Position numbers and translations under genes: made by a program. This document shows, piece by piece, positions 1 to 8,482 of a stretch of 64,000 bases of DNA. The notes beneath the pieces were generated by a model. It saw nothing but the letters and a program-made list of their open reading frames with translations. It was not told the DNA's origin and made no database searches. Source of the stretch: Pseudobutyrivibrio sp. (GTDB lineage: Bacteria > Bacillota > Clostridia > Lachnospirales > Lachnospiraceae); assembly GCA_017557435.1 (NCBI GenBank), contig JAFYYR010000028.1, positions 154,664 to 218,663 of the forward strand. The letters run 5' to 3'. The first letter of the stretch is position 1, and every line of letters starts with the position of its first letter.

Positions 1-920
1 ATTCCAAATCCAATGTAGTCACTTACATAGCCCTTTGAAAACTCTTCCATTGAGAAGATGCCCAGGCCCATAACCGTAAATATAACTCCAAGTGTAATGG
101 CTGTACATAAAACATTTATTGATAAAAATGGGATGTATTCTCCCGCCACCTGATATGGAGCTGTAATTCCCTTTGCACTCATGAATTTGTACTGGGCATT
201 TTTCTGACCCAGGAAAAATGAGATGGCGCAGAAGGAAAGCAGCATCATGAAAAATGCCAGTATTCCAGAAAAATAGTATGCTGGGGTAGATAGACCATCT
301 GACAATCCAAGCTCTGTTATCTCTGCAACATTTGTACGCACCATCAGCGATGCAATATAAAGCATAAATAACTCATCAATTTTTTCTGAGCGGTAGGCCT
401 TGGCGTAGCCCTGCTCCTTCATAAGCTGGCGCACTGTACAAATACCAGTCTCCGAATATACGATAATATTGGTAGCGATGGAAGCAATTTCATCCATCAT
501 TACATTTGAAATACCCTTTTGACCAGATGTAGCGTAGTACTTCAGCTTTTTATCATTGGTCATAGCATTAAGTGCGTCGCTAAACTCATCCGTAATTACG
601 ATATAAGCTGAGACATCTGCCGAGCGCATAGCATCTCTGGCTGCCTCCTCGTCATCATATTCTACAAGCTCTATCATGTATCGACTTTCATCCAGGGTGC
701 CTATCATATACACACCTAGACTAATCATCTCATCATCAGTTTCACCTACAACACCTAGCTTATATCTCTGCTGCTCCTCCTGATAAGCATCGCTGTACAT
801 CAAAGCAATACCTGCTGCACCTAAAAGTGCTGCTATAACCAAAATCATGGCTACAATACCTGGAAGGAGCTTAAAGATTCTCTTGTACTGTATTATTAAA
901 TAATCTCTAAACTTAATCAT
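1..920 (-). CDS. ABC-2 type transporter permease, C-terminus outside window
   Basis: Reading on the minus strand from an ATG at 918-920, an open frame of about 306 codons runs off the window start. It begins MIKFRDYLIIQYKRIFKLLP and has one hydrophobic segment near residues 20-40. A long soluble extracytoplasmic stretch follows (residues about 45-205), then at least two further membrane segments. That is the usual topology of ABC-2 permeases (one TM, large loop, TM bundle). Its stop is not in the window. It lies directly downstream of an ABC ATPase gene, with only 4 bases between them, so the two form one exporter. The substrate cannot be told; the neighbouring O-acylation genes suggest an envelope role, but that is inference. 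Confidence 0.8.
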   Translation of the reverse strand, partial: MIKFRDYLIIQYKRIFKLLPGIVAMILVIAALLGAAGIALMYSDAYQEEQQRYKLGVVGETDDEMISLGVYMIGTLDESRYMIELVEYDDEEAARDAMRSADVSAYIVITDEFSDALNAMTNDKKLKYYATSGQKGISNVMMDEIASIATNIIVYSETGICTVRQLMKEQGYAKAYRSEKIDELFMLYIASLMVRTNVAEITELGLSDGLSTPAYYFSGILAFFMMLLSFCAISFFLGQKNAQYKFMSAKGITAPYQVAGEYIPFLSINVLCTAITLGVIFTVMGLGIFSMEEFSKGYVSDYIGFG

Positions 921-924
921 AACT

Positions 925-1590
925 CTATAATCTTCCTATCAAATGTGGAATATCCCCGTCATATTTGTATGATGAAAGCACTCCCTCTTTTAAAATAAAG
1001 CACTTGTCACAAAGCTCAATTTCCTGAACCTCATGGGTGGCAATAATAAGTGAACCGCCCTGACGCTTAAACTGCTCAAAGTATGTATAAATTCTCTCCT
1101 TGCAAACCAAATCAAGTGCCGCTGTTGGCTCATCCAATAATAAAAGCTTTGGATTGGAATTGATAGCACAACCGATAGTCAGACGCTTTTTCATTCCACC
1201 AGACATCTGATTTACCGGCACCTTGATAAACTGGTTAATTCCAAGCATAGCAAGGAATCCGCCCTCAAGCTCTTTTTTAAGTTTGTCAACTGGATACCAC
1301 ATTCTGAGATTATCCCAGGCAGTGAGCTCTGTAATAAGTGGAGTCTCCTGTGGGACATAAGAAACAAGCTCATTTCTGAGCTTAGTATTTTTCAAAAGAT
1401 CCTTGCCATCGATATTGAAAAATCCGCTGTTGGGATGCTGCAATCCTGCAAGAATAGTAAGAAGAGTGGACTTGCCACTACCATTTTCACCAAGAATACC
1501 AACAATTTCACCTGGCTCAACTGTAAAGTCTAAGCCCTTCAGCACTTTGTGCTTGCCATAGCTCTTGTTGATGTTTTTAATTTCTATCAT
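925..1590 (-). CDS. ABC transporter ATP-binding protein
   Basis: This 221-residue nucleotide-binding subunit powers the permease encoded immediately downstream. Walker A is GENGSGKS (residues 34-41). The Q-loop is in VPQETP (about 79-84), the signature is MSGGMKKRL (about 129-137), Walker B is LLLLDEPTAALD (149-160) and the switch His is in IIATHEVQE. The length is normal for a minimal ABC-2 exporter ATPase. A ribosome binding site (AAGGAG) lies just upstream of the ATG. The substrate is not predictable from the ATPase. ATPases of this family serve drug, lantibiotic, polysaccharide or Na+ export. Confidence 0.92.
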   Translation of the reverse strand: MIEIKNINKSYGKHKVLKGLDFTVEPGEIVGILGENGSGKSTLLTILAGLQHPNSGFFNIDGKDLLKNTKLRNELVSYVPQETPLITELTAWDNLRMWYPVDKLKKELEGGFLAMLGINQFIKVPVNQMSGGMKKRLTIGCAINSNPKLLLLDEPTAALDLVCKERIYTYFEQFKRQGGSLIIATHEVQEIELCDKCFILKEGVLSSYKYDGDIPHLIGRL

Positions 1591-1666
1591 AACTATTAAC
1601 TCCTTAAAACTTGTGATTCCAATTTATCCATAATGGACTTGAAATCGATTTATCAAAACAGTGCTG

Positions 1667-2746
1667 CTATTTTTGCTCTAGCAGACTGTTGTAATCAAAT
1701 GTAAGATAATACATCATCTCAACCTCGATGTATTCATTGTAATTCTCCTTGGTCAGCTGGTCTGTTCCAGAGTACATCCAGGCCAAAATCTGAGAATTAA
1801 CCCAATCACCATGGTGACATTCGTCCCTGTAATTGTCCAGATTGGTGGTGATGTCATATTCATTGTTAAATGAATATAGATGGATGTTATCACATTCTAA
1901 CATAAGAGAAATAGCATATCTCTCTGACTCAATCCATCTCTGGACCTCACCCTTTTCATTCTGGGCGCCCCACCATGCGGCAGAGTATGGGGTAAGGTAA
2001 TAGTAAAAGTCAATGTCTGGATTGGCCTTTGCAAGGTCAATAACATTTTCAGTAATATTCGCATTTACGTTAGCCTTGATTTCGTCCACAAATGGCTCCT
2101 TATATGGAGCTGGCGCAAACTCAGTTCTATCGCCAAGTACTGCCTGAGCTCCAAATGTAGCCTCATCCATCCAGTTGGAATAATCGTCAAAGCTTGTGAT
2201 TCCTGCAGGTGAGCCTGCCATGGAATCCTGAATCATAGGAATACAAATATCAAATAAAATCTCTTTATTAAAAAGATAGTTTACATCATTAAATGGATTG
2301 TTGTCGTAGAGATACTCTGGGTAATCTCCCAAATCATCTCTTACCCTATCCGGCTCATCAATTATATATGCATAATCAAGTGGTCGAATTACTGTTTTTA
2401 AATTAGGGTTGGCGGCTATGGCATTTGCAATATTTTCATTTTGCTCCTTGTATGTACCACCGGCAAATGGAACCTTGATAAATGTGCCACCGAAAAGCTC
2501 CTCAGCCTCGCTTGTCTTAAAATTTTCTGACATGGAAGTACCAATAATCATGCCATCATAATCAAAACGCTTGATGATACCATCATTTTGGCTTCGCTGA
2601 TTATCAAGTTTATAGTAAAGGTTAGGCTGTGGCTTGTGGTAGTGAAAATATGGGTCAATGTAAGCGATAATTCCGCCTACAAGCCCAAGCACTACTAGCA
2701 ATAGCGCCAAGGCACATGCCAACCAAGTTTTAACATTATTTATCAT
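1667..2746 (-). CDS. DltD/SGNH-like membrane-anchored protein paired with MBOAT
   Basis: A protein of 359 residues with an N-terminal membrane anchor (about residues 8-30) and a secreted domain. The segment DGMIIGTSMSENFKTSEAEE resembles the GxSxS block of SGNH/DltD-like hydrolases that work with MBOAT O-acyltransferases on extracellular polymers. The DxxH half of the dyad may be DECHHGDW near residue 309. It lies 32 bases downstream of the MBOAT gene on the same strand, as in AlgX/AlgJ-AlgI or DltD-DltB style pairs. The acceptor (polysaccharide or teichoic acid) is unknown. The other dlt genes are not present, so a polysaccharide acetylation role is at least as likely. Confidence 0.65.
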   Translation of the reverse strand: MINNVKTWLACALALLLVVLGLVGGIIAYIDPYFHYHKPQPNLYYKLDNQRSQNDGIIKRFDYDGMIIGTSMSENFKTSEAEELFGGTFIKVPFAGGTYKEQNENIANAIAANPNLKTVIRPLDYAYIIDEPDRVRDDLGDYPEYLYDNNPFNDVNYLFNKEILFDICIPMIQDSMAGSPAGITSFDDYSNWMDEATFGAQAVLGDRTEFAPAPYKEPFVDEIKANVNANITENVIDLAKANPDIDFYYYLTPYSAAWWGAQNEKGEVQRWIESERYAISLMLECDNIHLYSFNNEYDITTNLDNYRDECHHGDWVNSQILAWMYSGTDQLTKENYNEYIEVEMMYYLTFDYNSLLEQK

Positions 2747-2778
2747 ATTAATTCACTCCGCTAGAGTTCTTCCGAATT

Positions 2779-4242
2779 TTAAAAATTAAAGTACAAGAAT
2801 GTACTTATACCGCTAAAGGACAGAACGCTTGCTGCTATAAGAAATACCGTCCAAAGTAGGCTGCGGACATTTGGCTTAAATGCCACCATTTTTTCATGGG
2901 CATTTTTACATCCAATAATAATCACCAGTGCTATCACATAATAGATAGCTGCGTAGATAAATGGCATAAAATTTGCAATTGTCGAACCATCAAAAAGTAG
3001 CTTTAACAATGGTGTCCTAAAAGCCAGCAGAATATTTGAATCTACCTTTGTAAAATTCAAATGGAAAATCTGCTTAAAAAACTCTATAGCATCTCTAGTT
3101 CTAACTGCTCTAAAAAATACAAGGGACATACTAAAGTATACCTGACAAATCAGCCATCCAATCACTGGATACATGGCGTCAAATCCCTTTTTAAACATCC
3201 TAGTCACTATAACAAGAAGACCATTAAGCACTGACCAAATTACAAATGTCCATGCTGCTCCGTGCCAAAATCCACTGAGCAGGAAAACAATGAAAATATT
3301 GATGTATGTTCTTAAGTTGCCTCTTCTATTACCACCCAAAGAAATGTAGACATATCTAGTGAAAAAGCGACCAAGAGTCATGTGCCAGCGGTTCCAAAAG
3401 TCAGCCAAATTAAGGGACTTGTATGGACTGTCGAAATTCAATGGCAGGTCAATGTTAAGCATTTTGCCAAGACCAATTGCCATGTCGCAGTATCCACTAA
3501 AATCAAAGTAGAGCTGAATGCTGTAGGCAAACATAACCATGATAGCATTGGTAGACTGCAGGGTAAGTATATTTCCATAGCCCCAGTTAACAGCACCACC
3601 AAATACATCAGCAATAAGAACCTTTTTACCGAGACCCATGGCAAAAATATAAAAGCCCTTTGCCATGTTATCCCAATCAACCTTTTTCTTATCTACATCC
3701 AATAGCTGTGGAACCAGCTCATCGTGAGTTACGATAGGTCCTGCAACAAGCTGTGGGAAAAATGTCACGTAGCAAGCGTATGTAAGAAAATCATATTTAG
3801 GAACCTGTCCACGGTAAGTATCTACGACAAATGAAATCTGCTGGAAGGTAAAAAAGCTAATTCCAAGTGGCAGCATTATATGCTTAAGAGGCCAATCAGT
3901 ACCTGCAACAGCATTTACATTTTCAATGAAAAAATCCATGTATTTGAAGTAGCCGATAATTCCTAAATTAACCGCTACAGCAAATATCATTACTGGCTTG
4001 CAAGACTTAGGTGTAGCGCTCTGCTGCAACCTGCTCATCCACAGATAAAATAGATAGTTTACGCAGACACTGGAAATAATAATCAGCAAATAGGCTGGAT
4101 TAAAATAGCCGTAAAACCACAGGGACATGCCCAACAAAAAAGCTCGTCCCAGCTGATATTTCCCAGTCTTATTTATAAGGAAATATCCCAGTATGCAAAT
4201 TGGTAAAAATAAAAATATAAAAATATATGAATTAAATAACAT
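2779..4242 (-). CDS. MBOAT family O-acyltransferase (AlgI/DltB-like)
   Basis: A polytopic membrane protein of 487 residues, typical of the MBOAT family. It shows about 10-12 hydrophobic segments, the conserved motif YFDFSGYCDMAIG, the segment DFWNRWHMTLGRFFTRYVYI, and the catalytic His block LLSGFWHGAAWTFVIW. These proteins move acyl groups across the membrane onto extracellular polymers, with an SGNH partner, which is encoded directly downstream. The start ATG at 4242 begins MLFNSYIFIFLFLPI, the typical MBOAT N-terminus. The substrate is unknown. Confidence 0.92.
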   Translation of the reverse strand: MLFNSYIFIFLFLPICILGYFLINKTGKYQLGRAFLLGMSLWFYGYFNPAYLLIIISSVCVNYLFYLWMSRLQQSATPKSCKPVMIFAVAVNLGIIGYFKYMDFFIENVNAVAGTDWPLKHIMLPLGISFFTFQQISFVVDTYRGQVPKYDFLTYACYVTFFPQLVAGPIVTHDELVPQLLDVDKKKVDWDNMAKGFYIFAMGLGKKVLIADVFGGAVNWGYGNILTLQSTNAIMVMFAYSIQLYFDFSGYCDMAIGLGKMLNIDLPLNFDSPYKSLNLADFWNRWHMTLGRFFTRYVYISLGGNRRGNLRTYINIFIVFLLSGFWHGAAWTFVIWSVLNGLLVIVTRMFKKGFDAMYPVIGWLICQVYFSMSLVFFRAVRTRDAIEFFKQIFHLNFTKVDSNILLAFRTPLLKLLFDGSTIANFMPFIYAAIYYVIALVIIIGCKNAHEKMVAFKPNVRSLLWTVFLIAASVLSFSGISTFLYFNF

Positions 4243-4324
4243 ATCTGTTCCTTGTTTGGGTTCACCCTTTAATTTACATTAAGTATTATTTTCTCATATT
4301 TTATAACTAAAATCACTATAAAAA

Positions 4325-4346
4325 TGACACCCCCTGAGAGGGTGCC
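4325..4346 (-). terminator. Intrinsic terminator of the Nudix gene
   Basis: On the minus strand GGCACCC and GGGTGTC form a 7-bp stem with a short loop, followed by ATTTTTATAG. It sits just after the stop codon of the Nudix gene. Confidence 0.7.
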
Positions 4347-4363
4347 ATATAGTAGGTATTTCC

Positions 4364-4819
4364 CTATTCAATTACTGATTCCAGAAGATTATCATTTTTA
4401 TCGTAGACAAGTTTTAAACTAAAAAACTCCTCCCTCTGACTGAGCAATTCAAGGAATACTCTATCCCCCTCCCAGAGATTAAGTTCCATAACTCTATCAA
4501 TATCAACCCAGGCAAGCTCCCCCTCGTCGCATTCATAGTTAAGCTCTCCAGAGAAATCGTCGCTGGTGTAGACAAATGCATACTCTGTTATATCCCCCAT
4601 CACAAATGTGATATGACATCTGCATTTGTAGGAATTAAGAGTCAATCCTGTCTCCTCAAAAACTTCTCTTTTTATGCAGTCAGCAGGAGACTCTCCCTCC
4701 TCCACATGGCCACCTACACCGATGTACTTGCCAGCGTTTATGTCTGCATTTTTCTTGGTCCTGTGAAGCATCAAATATTTATTATCTTTTATTAAATAAC
4801 ATAGAGTTGTAAAAGTCAT
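4364..4819 (-). CDS. Nudix hydrolase (8-oxo-dGTP diphosphatase-like, MutT family)
   Basis: About 151 residues. The Nudix box GX5EX7REUXEEXGU is complete: GHVEEGE, seven residues, then REVFEETGL at about residues 37-59. A VGG precedes it, as in the 8-oxo-dGTP diphosphatase group. Nudix enzymes cleave nucleoside diphosphate linkages; this subgroup is usually annotated as sanitising oxidised dGTP, but substrates vary. I place the start at the ATG of MTFTTLCYLI (4817-4819) because GGAGAAG lies at proper spacing, rather than at an upstream TTG. It is a single gene with its own terminator. Confidence 0.88.
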   Translation of the reverse strand: MTFTTLCYLIKDNKYLMLHRTKKNADINAGKYIGVGGHVEEGESPADCIKREVFEETGLTLNSYKCRCHITFVMGDITEYAFVYTSDDFSGELNYECDEGELAWVDIDRVMELNLWEGDRVFLELLSQREEFFSLKLVYDKNDNLLESVIE

Positions 4820-4927
4820 ATTCTTCTCCATTTTCAATCTGGTCTTTTATTCATTCCTCCTTTTCAATATATCAGATATCCACTTCTAATCCTATTTTTC
4901 TTTTATTTTTATTCTTCCATATTATAT

Positions 4928-4956
4928 TTGACGTTATTTTTTTACTACTGTATAAT
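4928..4956 (+). promoter_or_regulatory. SigA-type promoter of zinc-ribbon gene
   Basis: TTGACG at 4928-4933 and TATAAT at 4951-4956 are separated by exactly 17 bases. They lie about 65 bases upstream of the plus-strand gene starting at 5024, which has an AAGGAGATAAT ribosome binding site. Confidence 0.8.
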
Positions 4957-5023
4957 GTGAAAAGTAATTTTATTTCCGCGGGGAGATAAAAAATAATTCT
5001 TTTAAAAGTAAGGAGATAATAAT

Positions 5024-5434
5024 ATGACATTCTGTACAAATTGTGGAAGCGAAATTTCTGAGGGTTCTAGCTTTTGCAGCGCCTGTGGCCAGCCTGTAGC
5101 AGAGGCAGTTCAGACTCCAGAGGCTCAACCTGTAGTAGAGGCGGTTCAGACTCCAGTGGCTCAGCAGACTGAATACTATGACAACCAGCCTGTTCAGAAG
5201 CCTGAAGGCAAGGCTCTTGCTATCTGCGCACTTGTTTTCTCTATTCTATTACCTTTTGTAGGATTAATTCTTGGAATAATCGGAGTTGCTACTTCTAAGG
5301 ATGAGTCAAATAAAAAAATGTCTATCATTGCTTTAGTTATCGCAGGTGTATTGATTGTTCTTACAATAGTTTTTTGTTCTATGATTTTTAGAATGGTTAC
5401 TTCACCATTATATAATCCAAGTTATTGGTATTAA
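5024..5434 (+). CDS. Zinc-ribbon and DUF4190-like small membrane protein
   Basis: A 136-residue protein. It has an N-terminal zinc ribbon (CTNCG at residues 4-8 and CSACG at 18-22), then a low-complexity linker with two imperfect AVQTP repeats, then two hydrophobic helices (about residues 68-90 and 99-122). That layout is common in DUF4190-type membrane proteins of Firmicutes. The function is unknown; a membrane-bound sensor or scaffold is possible. It has its own promoter and a bidirectional terminator downstream. Confidence 0.8.
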   Translation: MTFCTNCGSEISEGSSFCSACGQPVAEAVQTPEAQPVVEAVQTPVAQQTEYYDNQPVQKPEGKALAICALVFSILLPFVGLILGIIGVATSKDESNKKMSIIALVIAGVLIVLTIVFCSMIFRMVTSPLYNPSYWY

Positions 5435-5460
5435 TCAATAGACTATTTTACATGAAACTA

Positions 5461-5510
5461 AAAGACATCCTGTACTATGGCCAATTTGCCATAAGTATAG
5501 GATGTCTTTT
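5461..5510. terminator. Bidirectional intrinsic terminator
   Basis: AAAGACATCCTGTACTATGGC pairs with GCCATAAGTATAGGATGTCT around a 6-base loop. A T-run lies on the plus side and the A-run gives a T-run on the minus side. It separates the convergent genes ending at 5434 and 5529. Confidence 0.85.
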
Positions 5511-5528
5511 TATTAGTATTTCTATAAA

Positions 5529-6806
5529 TTATTTAAGTGCCTGTGCAATATCAGCAATAAGATCTGCGCTATCCTCAAGACCGCAAGATACTCTAATAAG
5601 ACCTGCTGGGATTCCAGCTGCCTCAAGCTGCTCATCTGTCATCTGGCGATGTGTAGATGTAGCTGGGTTCAAGCAGCAGCTTCTAGCATCAGCAACGTGT
5701 GTCTCAATAGCAATAAGCTTAAGCTTCTTCATGAAGCTCTCAGCTGCTGAACGTCCGCCCTCAAGCTCAAATGAAACTACGCCGCATCCGCCCTTTGGAA
5801 GATACTTCTGAGCGAGCTCATAGTACTCATCTCCCTCAAGTCCTGGATATGTAACCTTTTTAACTTCTGGCTGCTCACTTAAGAACTTAGCAACTGCAAG
5901 TCCATTCTCCACGTGACGTGGCATACGAACATGAAGTGACTCAAGACCAAGATTTAAAAGGAATGCATTCTGTGGTGACTGGATGCAACCAAAGTCACGC
6001 ATAAGCTGTGCTGTAGCCTTAGTGATGAATGCGCCTTCCTTACCGAATTTCTCAGCGTATGTGATTCCATGGTAGCTGTCGTCTGGAGTGCAAAGTCCAG
6101 GGAACTTGTCAGCATGTGCCATCCAATCAAACTTACCTGAATCTACGATACATCCACCAACTGCTGCACCGTGACCGTCCATGTATTTTGTAGTAGAGTG
6201 AGTAACAATATCTGCACCCCACTCGATTGGGCGGCAGTTTACTGGTGTTGGGAATGTGTTGTCCACGATAAGAGGAACACCATGCTCATGTGCTACCTTA
6301 GCAAACTTCTCGATATCTAAAACTGTAAGAGCTGGGTTAGCGATAGTCTCGCCAAATACAGCACGAGTATTCTCCTTAAATGCAGCGTTAAGCTCTTCCT
6401 CGCTTGCCTTAGGATCAACGAAAGTCACATCAATACCCATCTTCTTAATTGTAACGGCGATGAGATTGAAAGTTCCACCATAGATAGAAGATGATGCCAC
6501 GATATGGCTTCCACACTCACAAATATTGAAAATTGCAAAGAAATTAGCTGCCTGTCCTGATGATGTAAGCATTGCTGCTGTACCACCTTCAAGCTCTGCA
6601 ATCTTTGCTGCTACGTAATCATTAGTAGGATTCTGGAGTCTTGTGTAGAAATATCCAGATGCCTCCAAATCAAAGAGCTTACCCATATCCTCACTTGTGT
6701 CATATTTAAAAGTAGTAGACTGTACGATAGGAATCTGACGTGGCTCTCCATTGCCCGGTCTATAACCAGCCTGCACACATTTTGTACCTATTCCATTATT
6801 GCTCAT
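5529..6806 (-). CDS. metY: O-acetylhomoserine sulfhydrylase / aminocarboxypropyltransferase
   Basis: A PLP-dependent Cys/Met metabolism enzyme of about 425 residues. Landmarks are YFYTRLQNPTNDYVAAKIAE, the substrate loop SSSIYGGT, and the PLP-lysine block in THSTTKYMDGHG. The full length and the motif KFGKEGAFITKA place it with O-acetylhomoserine sulfhydrylase (MetY/MET17), which makes homocysteine from O-acetylhomoserine and sulfide. The start is placed at the ATG of MSNNGIGTKC (6804-6806), because AGGAGGG lies 8 bases upstream. Longer starts would put the ribosome binding site inside the gene. A candidate attenuator leader lies upstream. Cystathionine gamma-synthase is less likely given the length. 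Confidence 0.9.
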   Translation of the reverse strand: MSNNGIGTKCVQAGYRPGNGEPRQIPIVQSTTFKYDTSEDMGKLFDLEASGYFYTRLQNPTNDYVAAKIAELEGGTAAMLTSSGQAANFFAIFNICECGSHIVASSSIYGGTFNLIAVTIKKMGIDVTFVDPKASEEELNAAFKENTRAVFGETIANPALTVLDIEKFAKVAHEHGVPLIVDNTFPTPVNCRPIEWGADIVTHSTTKYMDGHGAAVGGCIVDSGKFDWMAHADKFPGLCTPDDSYHGITYAEKFGKEGAFITKATAQLMRDFGCIQSPQNAFLLNLGLESLHVRMPRHVENGLAVAKFLSEQPEVKKVTYPGLEGDEYYELAQKYLPKGGCGVVSFELEGGRSAAESFMKKLKLIAIETHVADARSCCLNPATSTHRQMTDEQLEAAGIPAGLIRVSCGLEDSADLIADIAQALK

Positions 6807-6868
6807 AATCATTTCCCTCCTGATTAAATTCGCTTTTTCCACTTTACCATATTAAAGAGCATAATAAA

Positions 6869-6966
6869 ACCCCAGGCTATTTTTTTCTAAGCCTGAGGTA
6901 TATATTTCTATACATAATCTATTATTGCTTGAATCATATCTGTGACGAACATTAATCATCTACCAT
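6869..6966 (-). promoter_or_regulatory. Possible leader-peptide/attenuator upstream of metY
   Basis: On the minus strand AAGGAGGAGAAAT precedes an ATG at 6964-6966 that opens a four-codon frame (MVDD, stop at 6952-6954). The stop overlaps a second ATG (TAATG) of a 14-codon frame, MFVTDMIQAIIDYV, ending at 6908. A terminator hairpin follows (CCTCAGGCT, 11-base loop, AGCCTGGGG, TTTTATTA; 6870-6898), then the metY start. A strong ribosome binding site on a tiny ORF before a terminator fits transcription attenuation. No SAM or T-box motif was recognised. Confidence 0.4.
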
Positions 6967-7020
6967 ATTTCTCCTCCTTATACTTATATCTGTATTTTAT
7001 CACAAATTATGTCAATATAA

Positions 7021-7047
7021 AAAGGCCTACACTTTCGTGTAAGCCCT
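7021..7047 (-). terminator. Intrinsic terminator after sugar aminotransferase gene
   Basis: On the minus strand GGGCTTACAC, a GAAA loop and GTGTAGGCC are followed by TTTTTATA, six bases after the stop codon. Confidence 0.85.
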
Positions 7048-7052
7048 TAACT

Positions 7053-8228
7053 TTAGTTTGCGTATGCATTTACTGCATCTATTACTGTCTGGATTTCCTC
7101 GTCTGTGAGTTCTGGGAACATTGGGATTGTAACACCATGCTCTGCCAAATCCTCAGCAACTGGGAAATCACCGTGCTTGTAGCCAAGTCCTGCAAAGCAA
7201 GCCTGCTCGTGCATTGGAACTGGGAAGTATACGCCAGTTGTAACACCACGCTCCTCAAGGAAAGCACGGAAAGCTGCTCTATTCTCAACACGAAGTGGGT
7301 ACACATAGAAAATATGCTCATTGTAGTCTGCAACTACAGGCTTTGTAATCTTAGCGTTTGTAATCTTTTCATTATAAATTGCTGCAATCTGACGGCGACG
7401 CTCATTCCAGCTATCCAAATGTGGAAGCTTAACAGAAAGCATTGCTGCCTGAAGAGCATCAAGACGTGAGTTAAAGCCAACTAGATAGTTGTAGTATTTT
7501 GGAAGATTTCCGTGGAAATCAATTTTGCTCTCATCAAAATCCTGATTGTTAAGGCGAGCATAAGTGTATGCACCATTAAGTCCTGAACCGTGAACGCGGT
7601 AAGCTAAGCATCCCTTGTAGAAATCCTCGTTATTAGTAACGATGATTCCGGCATCTCCTGCAGCTCCCAAGTTCTTAGTAGGGAAAAATGAAACGCAAGC
7701 CATATCTCCAAGTGAGCATGTGCGACGGCCCTTATATTTTGCACCAGCTGCCTGAGCGCAATCCTCAATTACGATAGCTCCGTGAGCATGAGCGATACGG
7801 CAAATCTCATCCATATCAGCAGCCTGACCATAAATATGAACAGGAATAACTGCCTTTGTCTTATCTGTAAATGCAGCCTCAAGCTTGCTTGGGTCCATTG
7901 TATAAACATCTGGCTGGATGTCTACAAATACTGGAGTAGCACCAACCTGAGCAATAGCCTCGGCTGTAGATACAAATGTCATAGCTGTAGTGATTACCTC
8001 ATCACCCTGGCCAATGCCTGCTGCTAAAAGAGCAATTACAAGAGCATCTGTACCATTGCCTACACCGACAGAATATTTTGCTCCGCAGTAGTCTGCGAAC
8101 TGCTTTTCAAAATCTGCAACCTTTGGTCCTAAAATATATCCACCTGAGTGGAGAACCTCAAGGGCTGCTTTATCTAATTCATCTTGAAGAGACGCATATT
8201 GTCTCTGTACATTCATAACAGGAATCAT
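7053..8228 (-). CDS. DegT/DnrJ/EryC1/StrS sugar aminotransferase
   Basis: A 391-residue PLP enzyme of the nucleotide-sugar aminotransferase family. Landmarks are GVGNGTDALVIAL (cofactor phosphate region, about residue 55-67), EDCAQAAGAKYKG with the PLP-contact Asp, and the catalytic-lysine block SFFPTKNLGAAGDAG (about 179-193). These enzymes transfer an amino group from glutamate to a keto-sugar nucleotide. It is the last gene of the polysaccharide run. The FnlABC route to UDP-L-FucNAc does not itself need it, so it probably makes a second amino sugar of the repeat unit. Which sugar cannot be told. The ribosome binding site is AAGGAGG. Confidence 0.92.
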   Translation of the reverse strand: MIPVMNVQRQYASLQDELDKAALEVLHSGGYILGPKVADFEKQFADYCGAKYSVGVGNGTDALVIALLAAGIGQGDEVITTAMTFVSTAEAIAQVGATPVFVDIQPDVYTMDPSKLEAAFTDKTKAVIPVHIYGQAADMDEICRIAHAHGAIVIEDCAQAAGAKYKGRRTCSLGDMACVSFFPTKNLGAAGDAGIIVTNNEDFYKGCLAYRVHGSGLNGAYTYARLNNQDFDESKIDFHGNLPKYYNYLVGFNSRLDALQAAMLSVKLPHLDSWNERRRQIAAIYNEKITNAKITKPVVADYNEHIFYVYPLRVENRAAFRAFLEERGVTTGVYFPVPMHEQACFAGLGYKHGDFPVAEDLAEHGVTIPMFPELTDEEIQTVIDAVNAYAN

Positions 8229-8276
8229 AATTTCCTCCTTTATAATACTTACGCACCTAGCGAAATTTTTTATCTC

Positions 8277-8362
8277 GCTTGTTACGCTCTCAAGCCTAAG
8301 TATTCACACCGCTCGACTAACACGTCTCGCTAAGTGAATCTTAGAGCTTGATAGCTACAAGC
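8277..8362 (-). other. Structured intergenic element, copy A
   Basis: A nested inverted repeat. The outer arms are GCTTGT (8277-8282) and ACAAGC (8357-8362). The inner arms are TCAAGCCTAAGTATTCAC (8290-8307) and GTGAATCTTAGAGCTTGA (8334-8351). The central loop contains CGCTCGACTAACACGTCT. The element lies in the leader of the aminotransferase gene. Copy B (12726-12810) has the same loop, but its stem bases differ and still pair. Copy C (11257-11450) shares the outer stem position. I infer a structured RNA or a palindromic mobile element. Confidence 0.65.
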
Positions 8363-8416
8363 TATTTATAGTTTTTGTAGGTGCTATTCTTTACATTTTA
8401 TAATAATGCAATTCAT

Positions 8417-8482
8417 AAACTCGTCAGTTATCTACGATTTAGCTCTCAATCCAAATCTAAACTCGTCAATTATCTACGGTTT
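8417..8482 (-). repeat. Short tandem duplication at the 3' end of the flippase gene
   Basis: AAACTCGTCAGTTATCTACG at 8417 is repeated at 8459 with one change within these bases (22 of 24 matching over the full unit). The second copy holds the stop codon and last codons of the flippase gene. The first lies just beyond the gene. It is probably a duplication remnant. Confidence 0.6.

Noticed and set aside
6869-7020. SAM riboswitch or T-box before metY
   Set aside because: The leader is short and no SAM-I core or T-box sequence was recognised; only tiny frames and a terminator are seen.
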